From Paucilactobacillus hokkaidonensis JCM 18461 (lineage in GTDB: Bacteria; Bacillota; Bacilli; Lactobacillales; Lactobacillaceae), in assembly GCF_000829395.1 (NCBI RefSeq), contig NZ_AP014680.1, positions 1,054,001 to 1,118,000 on the forward strand: a stretch of 64,000 bases of DNA. The letters run 5' to 3'. Positions 46,854 through 55,556 of the stretch are shown here, one piece after another (within the stretch, counting starts at the first letter, position 1; each line of letters begins with the position of its first letter). The position numbers and the translations under genes are program-made. The notes beneath the pieces are model-generated. The model did not search any database. It worked only from the letters and a program-made list of their open reading frames with translations, and was not told the origin of the DNA.

Positions 46854-47228
46854 TTAAATCCCATATATCCCAATTATCATTGCAAATACCAAAATAATTA
46901 ATACAATTGTTGTAATCCAAACATACATTTTATCTCGTGCTACATAAAAAGCATAAATAGAAACGATGACCCGTAACACAGGAGTTAAAATTAGTAAAAA
47001 TAGTCCTAACATGATAATTGCATATGCCTTAAACTGAACTAGGCCGGTCATTAAGCTTGCAAACGTTGTTGGATGGTAATCACCAGAATATCCAGAATTA
47101 CCAGTGATTAAGAACATCAAAACACCTAATAACATGACTGCGGCAGCAAGAAAAACGCCAACTTGCATTACCTTACCAATTAAATTTTCAACTGACTTCA
47201 TTTCTGATTTATTTTGTTGATTATCCAT
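46854..47228 (-). CDS. DUF1634 membrane protein
   Basis: A 124-residue protein with three predicted membrane segments (about 17-37, 62-87 and 100-122). DUF1634 genes regularly follow TauE/SafE permease genes, as here, where its start abuts the permease stop. It is probably an accessory subunit of the exporter. Its biochemical role is not established. Confidence 0.82.
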   Translation of the reverse strand: MDNQQNKSEMKSVENLIGKVMQVGVFLAAAVMLLGVLMFLITGNSGYSGDYHPTTFASLMTGLVQFKAYAIIMLGLFLLILTPVLRVIVSIYAFYVARDKMYVWITTIVLIILVFAMIIGIYGI

Positions 47229-48080
47229 TTAAAAGCTCACCCCAAATCCCTTTAAAAACATTTGCAGTCCCATATAAAAGAGAATTGGTACAAAGATAAT
47301 CCGCAATAATCGTGGCTGAATCCATTGCATAATGCGTGTCCCAATTGCAGCACCAACTAAAATTCCTAGAGCTAATGGTGCTGCAATCTCAGGCTTAATA
47401 GCACCATCAAAAAAGTAAACTGTTGCACTTGCTGCAGCCGTGACGCCCATCATTAAATTACTGGTGGCACTGGATGGTTTCAGTGGCATCTTCATAATTG
47501 TATCCATCGCAATCACTTTAAAAACACCGCTACCAATTCCTAATAATCCACTAGCCAGTCCGGCACCGTACATCATTGCAAATCCACCTGGAACATGGGT
47601 AACTTCGTAGTCATTTTGCGACATGGTTACTTTGTCATAGTAAGTTCCATTTAACTTTAATTTGTTGGCCCACTTATCTGGACTAATATCAGCAGCTTTT
47701 TCAACTTTGCCTTTGCCCCATAATTTATGGATCATATTATAGCAAGAATACAACAAGAAACAGCCGAACAAGGTTTCCAGCCATAATGGATGAATAATTC
47801 CAGTTAAAACTGCTCCTGTAATCGCGCCAACGGTTGTTGCAATTTCTAAAAACATTGCTACCCGTAAGTTGAGTAAATCGTCCCTTAAATAAGCAATCGT
47901 TGCTCCAGAACTAGTCGCAATCACCGCAATGATACTAGCACCAATTGCATAGCGAATTGGTAACCCCATCATAACCGTTAAAACAGGAATCACAATCATT
48001 CCGCCACCAATCCCCAACAGTGAACCCAATGTCCCTGAAAATACGCCTAAAACAAGTAATAATAACGCTGTCTCAATCAC
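47229..48080 (-). CDS. TauE/SafE-family sulfite/anion exporter
   Basis: A 283-residue permease with about eight membrane helices. The N-terminal repeat SGTLGSLLGIGGGMIVIPVL and its counterpart ASGLLGIGSGVFKVIAMDTIM are the two conserved TauE/SafE segments. A hydrophilic cytoplasmic loop of about 45 residues (from about 120) separates the halves. Proposed substrates are sulfite, sulfonates or other small organic anions; none can be picked from sequence. The downstream DUF1634 gene is directly adjacent. It is transcribed toward the aldo/keto reductase gene. Confidence 0.87.
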   Translation of the reverse strand: MIETALLLLVLGVFSGTLGSLLGIGGGMIVIPVLTVMMGLPIRYAIGASIIAVIATSSGATIAYLRDDLLNLRVAMFLEIATTVGAITGAVLTGIIHPLWLETLFGCFLLYSCYNMIHKLWGKGKVEKAADISPDKWANKLKLNGTYYDKVTMSQNDYEVTHVPGGFAMMYGAGLASGLLGIGSGVFKVIAMDTIMKMPLKPSSATSNLMMGVTAAASATVYFFDGAIKPEIAAPLALGILVGAAIGTRIMQWIQPRLLRIIFVPILFYMGLQMFLKGFGVSF

Positions 48081-48158
48081 TCTTCAACCGCCCGCTTTCA
48101 TAAATCACTCATACCGTTTTATTTTACTTTTTCTGGAGTGAAAGTACAAACTTCGACC

Positions 48159-48196
48159 AAAAAAACACATCTTTATTTTTAAAAGACGTGTTTTTT
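48159..48196 (-). terminator. Terminator after msrA
   Basis: On the minus strand AAAACACGTCTTT pairs with AAAGATGTGTTTT (one mismatch) around an AT-rich loop, followed by TTTTT. It begins just after the msrA stop. Confidence 0.82.
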
Positions 48197-48197
48197 A

Positions 48198-48719
48198 TTA
48201 GTCTTGCCAATGGCGTTCGATAAACTGGCTACGACCACCATTTTCTTCTAATTCATGCCGTTGTGGGTTTTTACGATAAAAGTCCTGATGATAATCTTCG
48301 GCTGGATAAAATGGTTTAACAGCTTCAATTTTTGTAATAATCGGATCATCAAACGGATTATTATCAATTAATTGTTGCCGTGATTTTTCTGCAACTGCTT
48401 TTTGAACTGCACCATTTACGAAAATAACAGGTCGATAGCTATCACCACGATCTTGAAATTGTCCCATTGCATCTGTGGGATCAGTTTGTTTCCAATAAAT
48501 ATCAACTAAATCAGCATAGCCAATAACATTTGGATCAAATGTTATTTCGACCGCCTCAGTATGGCCGGTTGTATGACTACAAACTTCTTCATAAGTTGGA
48601 TTGACTGTATGACCGCCTGTATATCCCGAAATCACACTCTTAATTCCTGGCTGCGTATCAAACGGTTTCACCATACACCAAAAACATCCACCTGCAAAAA
48701 TTGCTGTCTCTTCTGCCAT
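48198..48719 (-). CDS. msrA: Peptide methionine-S-sulfoxide reductase A
   Basis: A 173-residue repair enzyme that reduces the S epimer of methionine sulfoxide. The catalytic Cys12 is in GGCFWC near the N-terminus, followed by [25 protein letters not shown], an almost canonical active-site region. Length is normal and no MsrB domain is fused. GGGAG precedes the ATG. msrB is encoded about 0.8 kb upstream on the same strand, with a toxin-antitoxin pair inserted between them. Confidence 0.95.
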   Translation of the reverse strand: MAEETAIFAGGCFWCMVKPFDTQPGIKSVISGYTGGHTVNPTYEEVCSHTTGHTEAVEITFDPNVIGYADLVDIYWKQTDPTDAMGQFQDRGDSYRPVIFVNGAVQKAVAEKSRQQLIDNNPFDDPIITKIEAVKPFYPAEDYHQDFYRKNPQRHELEENGGRSQFIERHWQD

Positions 48720-48756
48720 TTACGTTCAACTCCCTATTAATTTAAAAAATTTAAAC

Positions 48757-49059
48757 TTATTTGTTTAGCCGCCTGACTGCATCATTATAAACCTCATTAT
48801 CGGCACGTTTTCCAATTGCAATAATATCAATAATTTCAATACTATTAGCAGCCTTTCCAAAAATAATTCTGAGTCCCATTTTTCGATTTTTTAGTTTTCG
48901 ATAACCAATCAAAGCACCATGCAACTCTTGACCGCAGTTCATGCCATAATGTTCAATTCTAGCAATTGCCTTATCGATAAATATTTTTTGGGAACCGTCA
49001 AGATTCTTATATTCATGGCTTGCCGCTTTTAAATAATTTACCTGAAATGTTTTAACCAT
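48757..49059 (-). CDS. RelE/ParE-family toxin
   Basis: A 100-residue protein with the RelE/ParE fold: basic, with a KAIARIEHYG helix and a C-terminal RKLKNRKMGLRIIFGK-IEIIDIIAIGKRAD strand and turn region. Related toxins are ribosome-dependent mRNA interferases. The ATG at 49059 lies 3 bp after the antitoxin stop, so both are co-translated; a TTG one codon earlier is an alternative start. Whether it is functional cannot be decided from sequence. Confidence 0.85.
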   Translation of the reverse strand: MVKTFQVNYLKAASHEYKNLDGSQKIFIDKAIARIEHYGMNCGQELHGALIGYRKLKNRKMGLRIIFGKAANSIEIIDIIAIGKRADNEVYNDAVRRLNK

Positions 49060-49062
49060 CAA

Positions 49063-49371
49063 CTATTCCCAACCATCATCAGAATCGATCTCATCAGGGA
49101 TTCCATGTTCAGAAACTTTTGTTGCAGGAATTCTAGTTCCATCATCATTTTTAATATTTTCCAATGACTTTTGTTCAGTTTCCAAATCTAAAAGGCGTTC
49201 TTGCGCTTGCACCAAAGATGCATATTGACCTGGGGTTAGCGTCACACTGATGGCCTTACCTCGATTTAAGACATACACACCCGTATTTAAATCATTAGCC
49301 ATAGCAGCTATTTTTGCTGGATTTTGTTTTACCTCTGTTGTACTGACAGTTGGCACATTTAAGACTTTCAC
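49063..49371 (-). CDS. Phd/YefM-family antitoxin
   Basis: A 102-residue antitoxin with the Phd/YefM N-terminal fold (VPTVSTTEVKQNPAKIAAMAND and GVYVLNRGKAISVTLTP), which binds DNA as a dimer, followed by a charged C-terminal tail that neutralises the toxin. It starts at GTG (49371), 8 bases after AAAGGAG; a longer frame reaching 49410 would put the start before that site. A palindromic operator and promoter lie directly upstream. Confidence 0.85.
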   Translation of the reverse strand: MKVLNVPTVSTTEVKQNPAKIAAMANDLNTGVYVLNRGKAISVTLTPGQYASLVQAQERLLDLETEQKSLENIKNDDGTRIPATKVSEHGIPDEIDSDDGWE

Positions 49372-49396
49372 AGAATCATCTCCTTTACCTAACATA

Positions 49397-49461
49397 AGTA
49401 TATTGCACACGTACTTTAAAGTCCATTAAAAAACTCTAAATAGTTTTTTAATGGACTTTAA
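49397..49461 (-). promoter_or_regulatory. Toxin-antitoxin promoter with 20-bp perfect inverted repeat
   Basis: On the minus strand -10 TATACT (49402-49397), a 17-bp spacer and -35 TGGACT (49425-49420) precede the antitoxin. TTAAAGTCCATTAAAAAACT (49416-49435) is repeated inverted at 49442-49461 with a 6-bp centre, covering the -35. This fits autorepression by the antitoxin complex. The same hairpin could also terminate msrB transcription; both roles may coexist. Confidence 0.7.
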
Positions 49462-49465
49462 GTTT

Positions 49466-49479
49466 GCTAAGCGCTTGCT
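49466..49479. promoter_or_regulatory. Weak cre-like (CcpA) site
   Basis: GCTAAGCGCTTGCT matches the TGWAARCGYTWNCW catabolite-response consensus except at the first two bases and has a palindromic AAGCGCTT core. It lies between msrB and the toxin-antitoxin promoter. It may be chance. Confidence 0.25.
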
Positions 49480-49529
49480 TATATTCTTGATATCTAAGCA
49501 ATTAGGTCATAAAAATAATTAGTTTAGGA

Positions 49530-49973
49530 TTAATTAAAAAGCTGCAAATACTTACCATAGCCTTGTTCTTCCAGTTTATCAGCCGGAATGAACTTCAGTG
49601 CAGCCGAATTAATGCAATATCGCAGACCGCCCTGATCTGATGGACCATCATCAAAGACGTGCCCTAAATGAGACTCGGCGTTTTTGCTTTTAACTTCAGT
49701 TCGTAACATACCAAATGACTGATCAGATTGACCGGAAATATTTTCTTTGTCAATTGGCTTAGTAAATGATGGCCAGCCACAACCAGCATCATATTTGTCT
49801 GTTGAAGAAAATAAAGGTTCACCACTGACAACATCAACATAAATTCCCTGATCGTAAAAATCATCATATTTACCAGTAAACGCAGGCTCTGTAGCCGCAT
49901 GTTGTGTTACAGCATATTCTTCTCTTGTTAAATCATGTTTTAATTCTTCATTCGTTGGTTTATTAAACTTCAT
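49530..49973 (-). CDS. msrB: Peptide methionine-R-sulfoxide reductase B
   Basis: A 147-residue enzyme reducing the R epimer of methionine sulfoxide. The catalytic Cys120 lies in [11 protein letters not shown] and the recycling-cysteine region in [10 protein letters not shown] (Cys65). [11 protein letters not shown] is conserved. The zinc-binding CxxC pairs of some MsrB proteins are absent. The ATG at 49973 has GGTGATC upstream. It lies 11 bp after the HesB-like gene and is probably co-transcribed with it. Confidence 0.94.
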   Translation of the reverse strand: MKFNKPTNEELKHDLTREEYAVTQHAATEPAFTGKYDDFYDQGIYVDVVSGEPLFSSTDKYDAGCGWPSFTKPIDKENISGQSDQSFGMLRTEVKSKNAESHLGHVFDDGPSDQGGLRYCINSAALKFIPADKLEEQGYGKYLQLFN

Positions 49974-49984
49974 CTGATCACCCA

Positions 49985-50347
49985 CTAATCAATTTGTTGC
50001 TTACTTAAATCGAGGATTACAACGTTCGAATCAATCATTTCACCATCACCACTGAGTGGCATTGTTTGAAAGTTAGACTTGAAATCTAATTTCATATCTT
50101 CATTCATATATTCTTTAGAGTAACCTTTGTAATACAGCGCGCCAATTTCGGTCTCAAATGACTCATTGTAATCTGGAATTGGTAACTTTTTATCAACGAG
50201 AATCAATTGAAATGCAGTATCTAACGAGCAAACTCCGACACCAGAAAACGGACCAACACCATCATCTAAACTAAGCAACATCTTTTTATCTGGACCAAGA
50301 TAATTAGCCAATTTATCTTTTGCAGCTTCAGTAATCATTAATTTCAT
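49985..50347 (-). CDS. HesB-like/iron-sulfur cluster biosynthesis family protein
   Basis: A 120-residue protein with the beta-rich HesB-like fold seen in Gram-positive YqkB-type proteins ([39 protein letters not shown]). Only one cysteine is present, so it cannot use the three-cysteine ligand set of A-type carriers such as IscA. Its link to iron-sulfur assembly is by fold only. The start follows GGAGG. It leads a two-gene unit with msrB. Confidence 0.72.
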   Translation of the reverse strand: MKLMITEAAKDKLANYLGPDKKMLLSLDDGVGPFSGVGVCSLDTAFQLILVDKKLPIPDYNESFETEIGALYYKGYSKEYMNEDMKLDFKSNFQTMPLSGDGEMIDSNVVILDLSKQQID

Positions 50348-50596
50348 CGTAATTAAGCCTCCAATTTTATTATATAAGTTGTACACAATTCAATGTATAA
50401 CCTAATTTTAGACTAATTCGACTATAAATCAATTAAACTGCTCATGGGGAGAATCAACTAATTGACATTTTTTATTACCCGAATAGTAACATTAAATACC
50501 ACTTCGCCCCCTAGTTCATTAGTAACCATTGCGTTACAATCAAAAGAGTACAGTAATTATTATTTTCCATCCAATCTTATAAAAGGAAGTATTATC
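50348..50596. other. Divergent intergenic region, HesB-like gene/map
   Basis: This stretch must hold divergent promoters. On the plus strand TTGACA (50462-50467) is a perfect -35, but no good -10 stands at 16-18 bp. On the minus strand TATAAT (rc at about 50367-50372) precedes the HesB-like gene without a strong -35. The frame of map stays open upstream of its real start, without coding support. Confidence 0.4.
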
Positions 50597-51391
50597 TTGA
50601 TTACACTAAAATCAGATCGTGAAATTCAGAAAATGGCCGAGTCTGGCGCTGTTCTTGCTGGTGCTTTAAAAGAATTAAAAAGTATCATTAAACCAGGTAT
50701 GAATACTTGGGAAATTGAACAATTCACTCGCAACTACATTGAAAGTCATGGGGCCGTGCCTGCTGACCTAAACTTTGAAGGTTACAAATTTGCCACCACC
50801 ATTTCAGTTAATGATGAAGTCGCTCACACTATTCCCCGCAAACGGGTATACCTTAAGGAGGGCGATATCGTTAAAGTAGATACAACCGTTAACTTCAATG
50901 GTTTCATGAGCGATGCCTGTTCCTCTTATGCGGTAGGCAAAGTGACTCCTGAAATCCAACACCTAATGGATGTGACTAAAAAAGCCACATACTTAGGGAT
51001 TGATCAAGCCGTGATTGGTAATCGAATTGGAGATATCGGAGCTGCTATCCAACAATATGCCGAGGTTGAAAATGGTTTTGGGGTTGTCCGTGATTTGATT
51101 GGCCATGGTATTCAGCCAACCATGCATGAAGCACCTAATGTGCCCGCGTACGGAACTGCTGGTCAAGGACTTCGATTACAAGAAGGTATGACCATCACCA
51201 TTGAACCAATGATTAATATTGGCACTTGGAAAATCATCGACCGCTACGATGAAGAGGATGACTGGACAGATTACGTTTCAGCAGACGGCTCTGCTTCATC
51301 ACAATATGAGCATACCATTGCCATTACCAAAGACGGTCCTAAAATTCTGACATCGTATGAACCAGAGTTGGACGCAAAATATTTTCTGTAA
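50597..51391 (+). CDS. map: Type I methionine aminopeptidase
   Basis: A 264-residue metalloprotease removing initiator methionine. The five metal ligands are visible: Asp in VKVDTTVNFNG, Asp in GFMSDACSS, His in GHGIQPTMHE, Glu in TIEPMI and Glu in QYEHTIAI. The TTG at 50597 follows AAAAGGAAG by 7 bases and gives the family's ITLKSDREIQKM start; 45 in-frame upstream codons have no family match and are excluded. It is monocistronic with a strong terminator. Confidence 0.92.
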   Translation: MITLKSDREIQKMAESGAVLAGALKELKSIIKPGMNTWEIEQFTRNYIESHGAVPADLNFEGYKFATTISVNDEVAHTIPRKRVYLKEGDIVKVDTTVNFNGFMSDACSSYAVGKVTPEIQHLMDVTKKATYLGIDQAVIGNRIGDIGAAIQQYAEVENGFGVVRDLIGHGIQPTMHEAPNVPAYGTAGQGLRLQEGMTITIEPMINIGTWKIIDRYDEEDDWTDYVSADGSASSQYEHTIAITKDGPKILTSYEPELDAKYFL

Positions 51392-51405
51392 ACAACGCGG
51401 GCCAC

Positions 51406-51446
51406 AAAAAACGAGCTAATCTCACTTGAGAGTATTAGCTCGTTTT
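51406..51446. terminator. Bidirectional terminator between map and nox
   Basis: AAAACGAGCTAAT pairs with ATTAGCTCGTTTT, with an inner CTC/GAG stem. A-run and T-run flanks serve both map on the plus strand and the NADH oxidase gene on the minus strand. Confidence 0.9.
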
Positions 51447-51476
51447 AAATTATTCATGCCACACTTCATCAAGCTA

Positions 51477-52814
51477 TTATTTGTCTGCTTTAGCAACTGC
51501 TGCCATCGCAAGCGCATTAACATAGTTTAATGGTTGATCATAATTAGGCTGGAAGAACATATCAACCATTGAGAGATCATCAATGGTCATTTTGTTCTGA
51601 ATTGCTAGTGAAATTACGTTGGCTGATTGTGCACAGTCGTATTCACTATAAAATGAGCCACCCAAGACAACTCGTGTTTGTGGATCCCAAACTAATTTCA
51701 TTAAAATTGGAGTTGTATTTAACATGAATGCTGGTCGATAGTTCTGTTCCAAAACAACACTGTCAACATTGACACCTCGCTGCTTTGCACCAGTAACTGT
51801 TAATCCTGAAGAAGCTAGTGTTTTGCCGAATAATGCAACGGCTGACGATGATTGAGTTCCCATGTATTTAACTGTTGGTTTTTCGATATTGTGACCAACT
51901 AAAATTCCTTGGCGAACTGCATTAGTTGCCAATGGAATGTAATCATTTTTACCGGTTGGATTGTAATGAACTACTGATGAATCTCCAGCGGCAAAAATAT
52001 CAGGGTTGGATGTTTGCATGTAAGCATCTGTGATAATTGCTCCATTTGCGAGCATGTCTACCTTACCCTTCATTAACTCTGTTCTTGGGCGAAATCCAGC
52101 ACATAAAACAGCCAAATCAGCCTTGTAACTGTTATTAGAAGTTATGACAGTTACTTGGTCATCACCGCTAAATGAGTTAACCATTTCACCCATTGCTAAT
52201 TGTACGCCATGATCTGTGTAATCTTTTGCCACTTGATCAGAAATTTCAGCATCAAAATTTTTAGCTAAAACATTTGGTAAGCCATCAATCAAAGTAACCT
52301 TTTTACCAGCTAGACTAAATTGTTCGGCCAGTTCTGCACCGATATAACCAGCGCCAATTACAACGACTGACTTTGCATTTTCACCAGCTGCCTTAATTTC
52401 TTTGGCATCATCATAATTTTTGCATAATTTAACGTTTTTATTATTCACCCCATCAATTGGTGGAATTACTGGAGCTGAACCAGTTGTAACTACTAATTTA
52501 TCATAAGAGTCTTTCGTGGTTTCACCAGTAACTAAATCCTTAACATTCATTGTTTTGTTATCAGTATCAATATCTAAGACTTCATGTTGCATCTTCATGT
52601 TTGCACCCAGCTCAGTTAAAGCTTCAGGCGATGAATAGAACATTTTAGCAGGATCGGAAACATGATTCCCTACCCACAAAGCAATCCCACATGAAAGAAA
52701 AGACAAGTTGTCATTTTTTTCATAAACAGTAACATCATAATCTGGATGTTCTGTTAAAATCTGTTGTGCTGAAAATGTCCCTGCGTGTGTACAACCAACA
52801 ATAATTACTTTCAT
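51477..52814 (-). CDS. nox: NADH oxidase (water-forming type, Nox)
   Basis: A 445-residue flavoprotein of the Nox/NADH peroxidase/CoA-disulfide reductase family that regenerates NAD+ by reducing oxygen. The FAD-binding start is VIIVGCTHAGTFSA, the redox-active Cys42 lies in SFLSCGIALWVG, the NADH fold is VVVIGAGYIGAELAEQF (about 150-166), and the FAD-binding TSNPDIFAAGDSS is near residue 280. The single Cys fits Nox or NADH peroxidase; water versus peroxide as product cannot be fixed. TAGGAGTGG precedes the ATG, and a Rex-like half-palindrome lies just upstream. Confidence 0.9.
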   Translation of the reverse strand: MKVIIVGCTHAGTFSAQQILTEHPDYDVTVYEKNDNLSFLSCGIALWVGNHVSDPAKMFYSSPEALTELGANMKMQHEVLDIDTDNKTMNVKDLVTGETTKDSYDKLVVTTGSAPVIPPIDGVNNKNVKLCKNYDDAKEIKAAGENAKSVVVIGAGYIGAELAEQFSLAGKKVTLIDGLPNVLAKNFDAEISDQVAKDYTDHGVQLAMGEMVNSFSGDDQVTVITSNNSYKADLAVLCAGFRPRTELMKGKVDMLANGAIITDAYMQTSNPDIFAAGDSSVVHYNPTGKNDYIPLATNAVRQGILVGHNIEKPTVKYMGTQSSSAVALFGKTLASSGLTVTGAKQRGVNVDSVVLEQNYRPAFMLNTTPILMKLVWDPQTRVVLGGSFYSEYDCAQSANVISLAIQNKMTIDDLSMVDMFFQPNYDQPLNYVNALAMAAVAKADK

Positions 52815-52831
52815 ATTTGTCCACTCCTATT

Positions 52832-52851
52832 TTTGTTAAAATAATCACAAA
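52832..52851 (-). promoter_or_regulatory. Rex-like operator candidate upstream of nox
   Basis: TTTGTGATTATTTTAACAAA on the minus strand resembles the Rex consensus TTGTGAAATATTTCACAA, with one half well matched and the other TAACAAA instead of TCACAAA. It lies 18 bp before the nox start codon. Rex senses NADH/NAD+, which would suit this gene. Confidence 0.4.
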
Positions 52852-52966
52852 TGTATAACTAATATCGTTAACGATTTTATTGTACACCAAATAAGCGAAA
52901 AGAAAAACATTTAATTTAAAATAGGTACCATTTTTACTATAAATCGCGTTAGCTAGGCATTTTAAT

Positions 52967-52986
52967 ATGTTATCACATGATAACAT
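52967..52986. promoter_or_regulatory. 9-bp-arm palindrome far upstream of nox
   Basis: ATGTTATCA and TGATAACAT are perfect inverted arms around CA. The length and symmetry fit a dimeric regulator's site. It lies about 155 bp upstream of nox and does not match a consensus I can name. Confidence 0.4.
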
Positions 52987-53138
52987 TGGAAGGAACTTAT
53001 ATTTATTGTAATCGCTTCATAATTTAATGATTAGGATACTGCTTGTCAAATTGTGTAAGTAAATTACTGAACATAATACAACTCATACAACCAAGTGTTT
53101 AGTGTCTAAATGTCAAACAATTTTATTACTATAATTAT

Positions 53139-55460
53139 TTAATTTTGAATTTCAGTTCCTAAAATACCATTATGGTGATAATATACCATTTTAATTTGAT
53201 CTAGTATTATCATACCTACAATAGTCACAATCAAAACTTCCAGGACAATTGAAATCGATATTTTCGCAGTTATTAGTCCTGCTAGTACCATGGTTGTAGC
53301 GACTGCAATATCGGCAAATGTCATCCATCCTACTGCTTTACTGGGTGCAAAGGACCAGAAATGGTCACGTACTCTGGTCATCCAAATTGTTGCCATGGCA
53401 GAATAAATTAGATACAAGAACATTGCGCTACTAATTTGACTTGAACTTAATTTTTGTATTTGTAAATAAAACCACAGCAACCCAAATCCAATTACCAACC
53501 ATCCAATTGTAAAGATGCCAGCAATCTTAGCCAATTGAGGTAAATTCCAGCGCTCAGGAATCTGCGTCCGCCATGCTCTGTCCGTACCAAGTACTAATGT
53601 AACCATATCATTCATTACGACAATAAAAACAATCAAACTTAGCGAAACAGGGAAAAATCCAGTAAATATGAACCCAAATGTTAATAGCGCAGCCAGCTCA
53701 GCGGTTCGTGCTAACTTTGTAATGATCCAGGTCATCATTCTGCGATAAACCCGGTGCCCACTATCAATAATTGGCACAATATCAGTTAATCCAGGCTTTG
53801 TTAGTACAACCCTAGCAGCCAGCTTAACCACATCGCTGGCAGAATTAACCGCAATGCCAACATCGGCTTGTTTAAGTGCCGGTGCATCGTTGATCCCGTC
53901 ACCAGTCATTCCCACTACTTGACCTTGCTGTTGCAATTTTTTTACTATTTTTAATTTATCCGCAGGAAAAATATTAGCAAAACCATCAAACAACATTAAA
54001 TCGGGCTCATTTTGGATATCTGCTAAAGTTCCAATTCGTGGACCAATTCCAACTTGGCCTGCAACAGATTTAGCGGTCTTAATATCATCACCGGTTACCA
54101 TAATTACTTTAACACCTAATTTTTGAACTGCTAAAACTGCTTTTTTACTGTCTGGTCTTGGTGTATCTGCTAAAATAATCGCACCTAAAATTTGGTTTGT
54201 AGAGGCAACACAAATCAGTCGTCCCGATTGCGCCATTGCCGCAATTTGTTTAGCTTCGGTGGTATCGCCGGTTAAATTAGTCAGTGCCTCTGGAGAGCCC
54301 AACATTAATTTAATTGGTTGCCCATTAAACTGAACTTCACCACTGGAATATTTAGTTACTGGACTAAATGGTCGGAATGATTTTCGCTCAACTGACTCAA
54401 TGTTATTTTGATGGCCATAATTTTTTAAAGCTTGATCAATCACACTATTATTTGTGTCATCGGTTAATGTTAATGCTGCGACCATAATTTGATTTAAGGA
54501 AAATTTTGAATTGAAAGACTTAACGGCAATTACTTTGGATTGATTACGAGTTAATGTCCCTGTTTTATCAACTAACAGTGCATTCATTGAAGCAGCCTCT
54601 TGAATACCAACTAAACCACTAACTAAAATGTCCTTTTTCGCCAGGTTTTGGGCTTCAAGCGAATTAGCCACTGTAAAACTTGATGGCATTGAAACCGGGA
54701 TGGTTGCTATGAATAAAATAACCAAGAATGGTAACAAAAACGTCCAGCTAGTTCCACGAATCAAGGCCGTAATTACTAGCACCACTGCTAAGACGACATC
54801 TAAGTATGCTAAGTAACGAACAATAGTAAACAACAAGGTTTGTAACCGGCCAGGAGCTTCAGCAGTTTTAATCAATTCAGTTGTCTTCCCTGACGCACTA
54901 TCACGACCAATTTTAGCAACTTGTGCAATTACCTCACCATTTGTTACCGTTGTTCCTGAAAAAATCAATTCTCCATTTTTTTTGTGAACATTGCCTGATT
55001 CACCAGTTAATGAAGATTCATCTAAGTCTAAGTCACCATTTAAAATGGTGGCATCTGCTGGAACAATATCGCCAATTCGAAGATGAATTAAATCATTAAC
55101 CACTAAATCACGTGCGGCTCTTGTCTGCCAATTTTGATCTCGTTTAACCCGAGTTGTCACAGTCAACTTAGTATCTAAGAATCCGATTGCTTTTTTTGCA
55201 CGTTGCTCTTGAATGGCACCATCAATAGCAGAAAAAAGTAATAACAACAAAACAACCAGTGCCTGAGTCTTTTTTCCAAGCAATAGTTCTAAGATTAATG
55301 CAACCTCCAATAGCCAAGCTGTTGGTTCCCATAACCTTTTAACGGTTGCACCAAAAAGTCCGACCTGTTTAAGTTGAACTTCATTGAAACCAAGTTTGGA
55401 TTGTGCTTTTTTAACCTGAATGTCTGTCAAACCAATTAGGTTGCTATCATCTTCAAACAT
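53139..55460 (-). CDS. P-type ATPase, plasma-membrane H+-ATPase-like
   Basis: A 773-residue P-type ATPase of the P3A (proton-efflux) type. The actuator motif is LTGESGNVHK, the phosphorylated Asp is in VDKTGTLTRNQ, the nucleotide region has MVTGDDIKTAKSVA, and the hinge is MTGDGINDAPALKQADVGIAV. About ten membrane segments are predicted; metal-binding CPx or heavy-metal domains are absent. Possible roles are proton extrusion or cation transport under acid stress. The ATG at 55460 follows GGGAGGAG. Some lactobacilli annotate such genes as Mg2+ or cation ATPases, so the ion is uncertain. Confidence 0.85.
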   Translation of the reverse strand: MFEDDSNLIGLTDIQVKKAQSKLGFNEVQLKQVGLFGATVKRLWEPTAWLLEVALILELLLGKKTQALVVLLLLLFSAIDGAIQEQRAKKAIGFLDTKLTVTTRVKRDQNWQTRAARDLVVNDLIHLRIGDIVPADATILNGDLDLDESSLTGESGNVHKKNGELIFSGTTVTNGEVIAQVAKIGRDSASGKTTELIKTAEAPGRLQTLLFTIVRYLAYLDVVLAVVLVITALIRGTSWTFLLPFLVILFIATIPVSMPSSFTVANSLEAQNLAKKDILVSGLVGIQEAASMNALLVDKTGTLTRNQSKVIAVKSFNSKFSLNQIMVAALTLTDDTNNSVIDQALKNYGHQNNIESVERKSFRPFSPVTKYSSGEVQFNGQPIKLMLGSPEALTNLTGDTTEAKQIAAMAQSGRLICVASTNQILGAIILADTPRPDSKKAVLAVQKLGVKVIMVTGDDIKTAKSVAGQVGIGPRIGTLADIQNEPDLMLFDGFANIFPADKLKIVKKLQQQGQVVGMTGDGINDAPALKQADVGIAVNSASDVVKLAARVVLTKPGLTDIVPIIDSGHRVYRRMMTWIITKLARTAELAALLTFGFIFTGFFPVSLSLIVFIVVMNDMVTLVLGTDRAWRTQIPERWNLPQLAKIAGIFTIGWLVIGFGLLWFYLQIQKLSSSQISSAMFLYLIYSAMATIWMTRVRDHFWSFAPSKAVGWMTFADIAVATTMVLAGLITAKISISIVLEVLIVTIVGMIILDQIKMVYYHHNGILGTEIQN

Positions 55461-55556
55461 GACAATACTCTCCTCCCACAATTATGTATGAGGATGGGCA
55501 AAAACTTTATTTTTGCTGCGTCCCCTTTATCATTTACGACCTTTTATTGCTAAAAC

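Larger units (their letters stand above)
52815..53138. other. 324-bp intergenic region upstream of nox
   Basis: No coding sequence was found. It contains three palindromes: a Rex-like site at 52832-52851, ATCGTTAACGAT at 52864-52875 and ATGTTATCA-CA-TGATAACAT at 52967-52986. The part nearest the ATPase gene (about 52990-53138) is AT-rich, with no terminator hairpin that I can support and no clear reading frame. Confidence 0.6.

Noticed and set aside
50462-50596. N-terminal extension of methionine aminopeptidase
   Set aside because: The frame is open but has no family match and no ribosome binding site; the TTG at 50597 has a good one and gives the usual protein start.
52987-53138. Short gene after the GGAAGGA-like motif near 52988
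   Set aside because: Frames downstream hit stops within a few codons and no start has suitable spacing.
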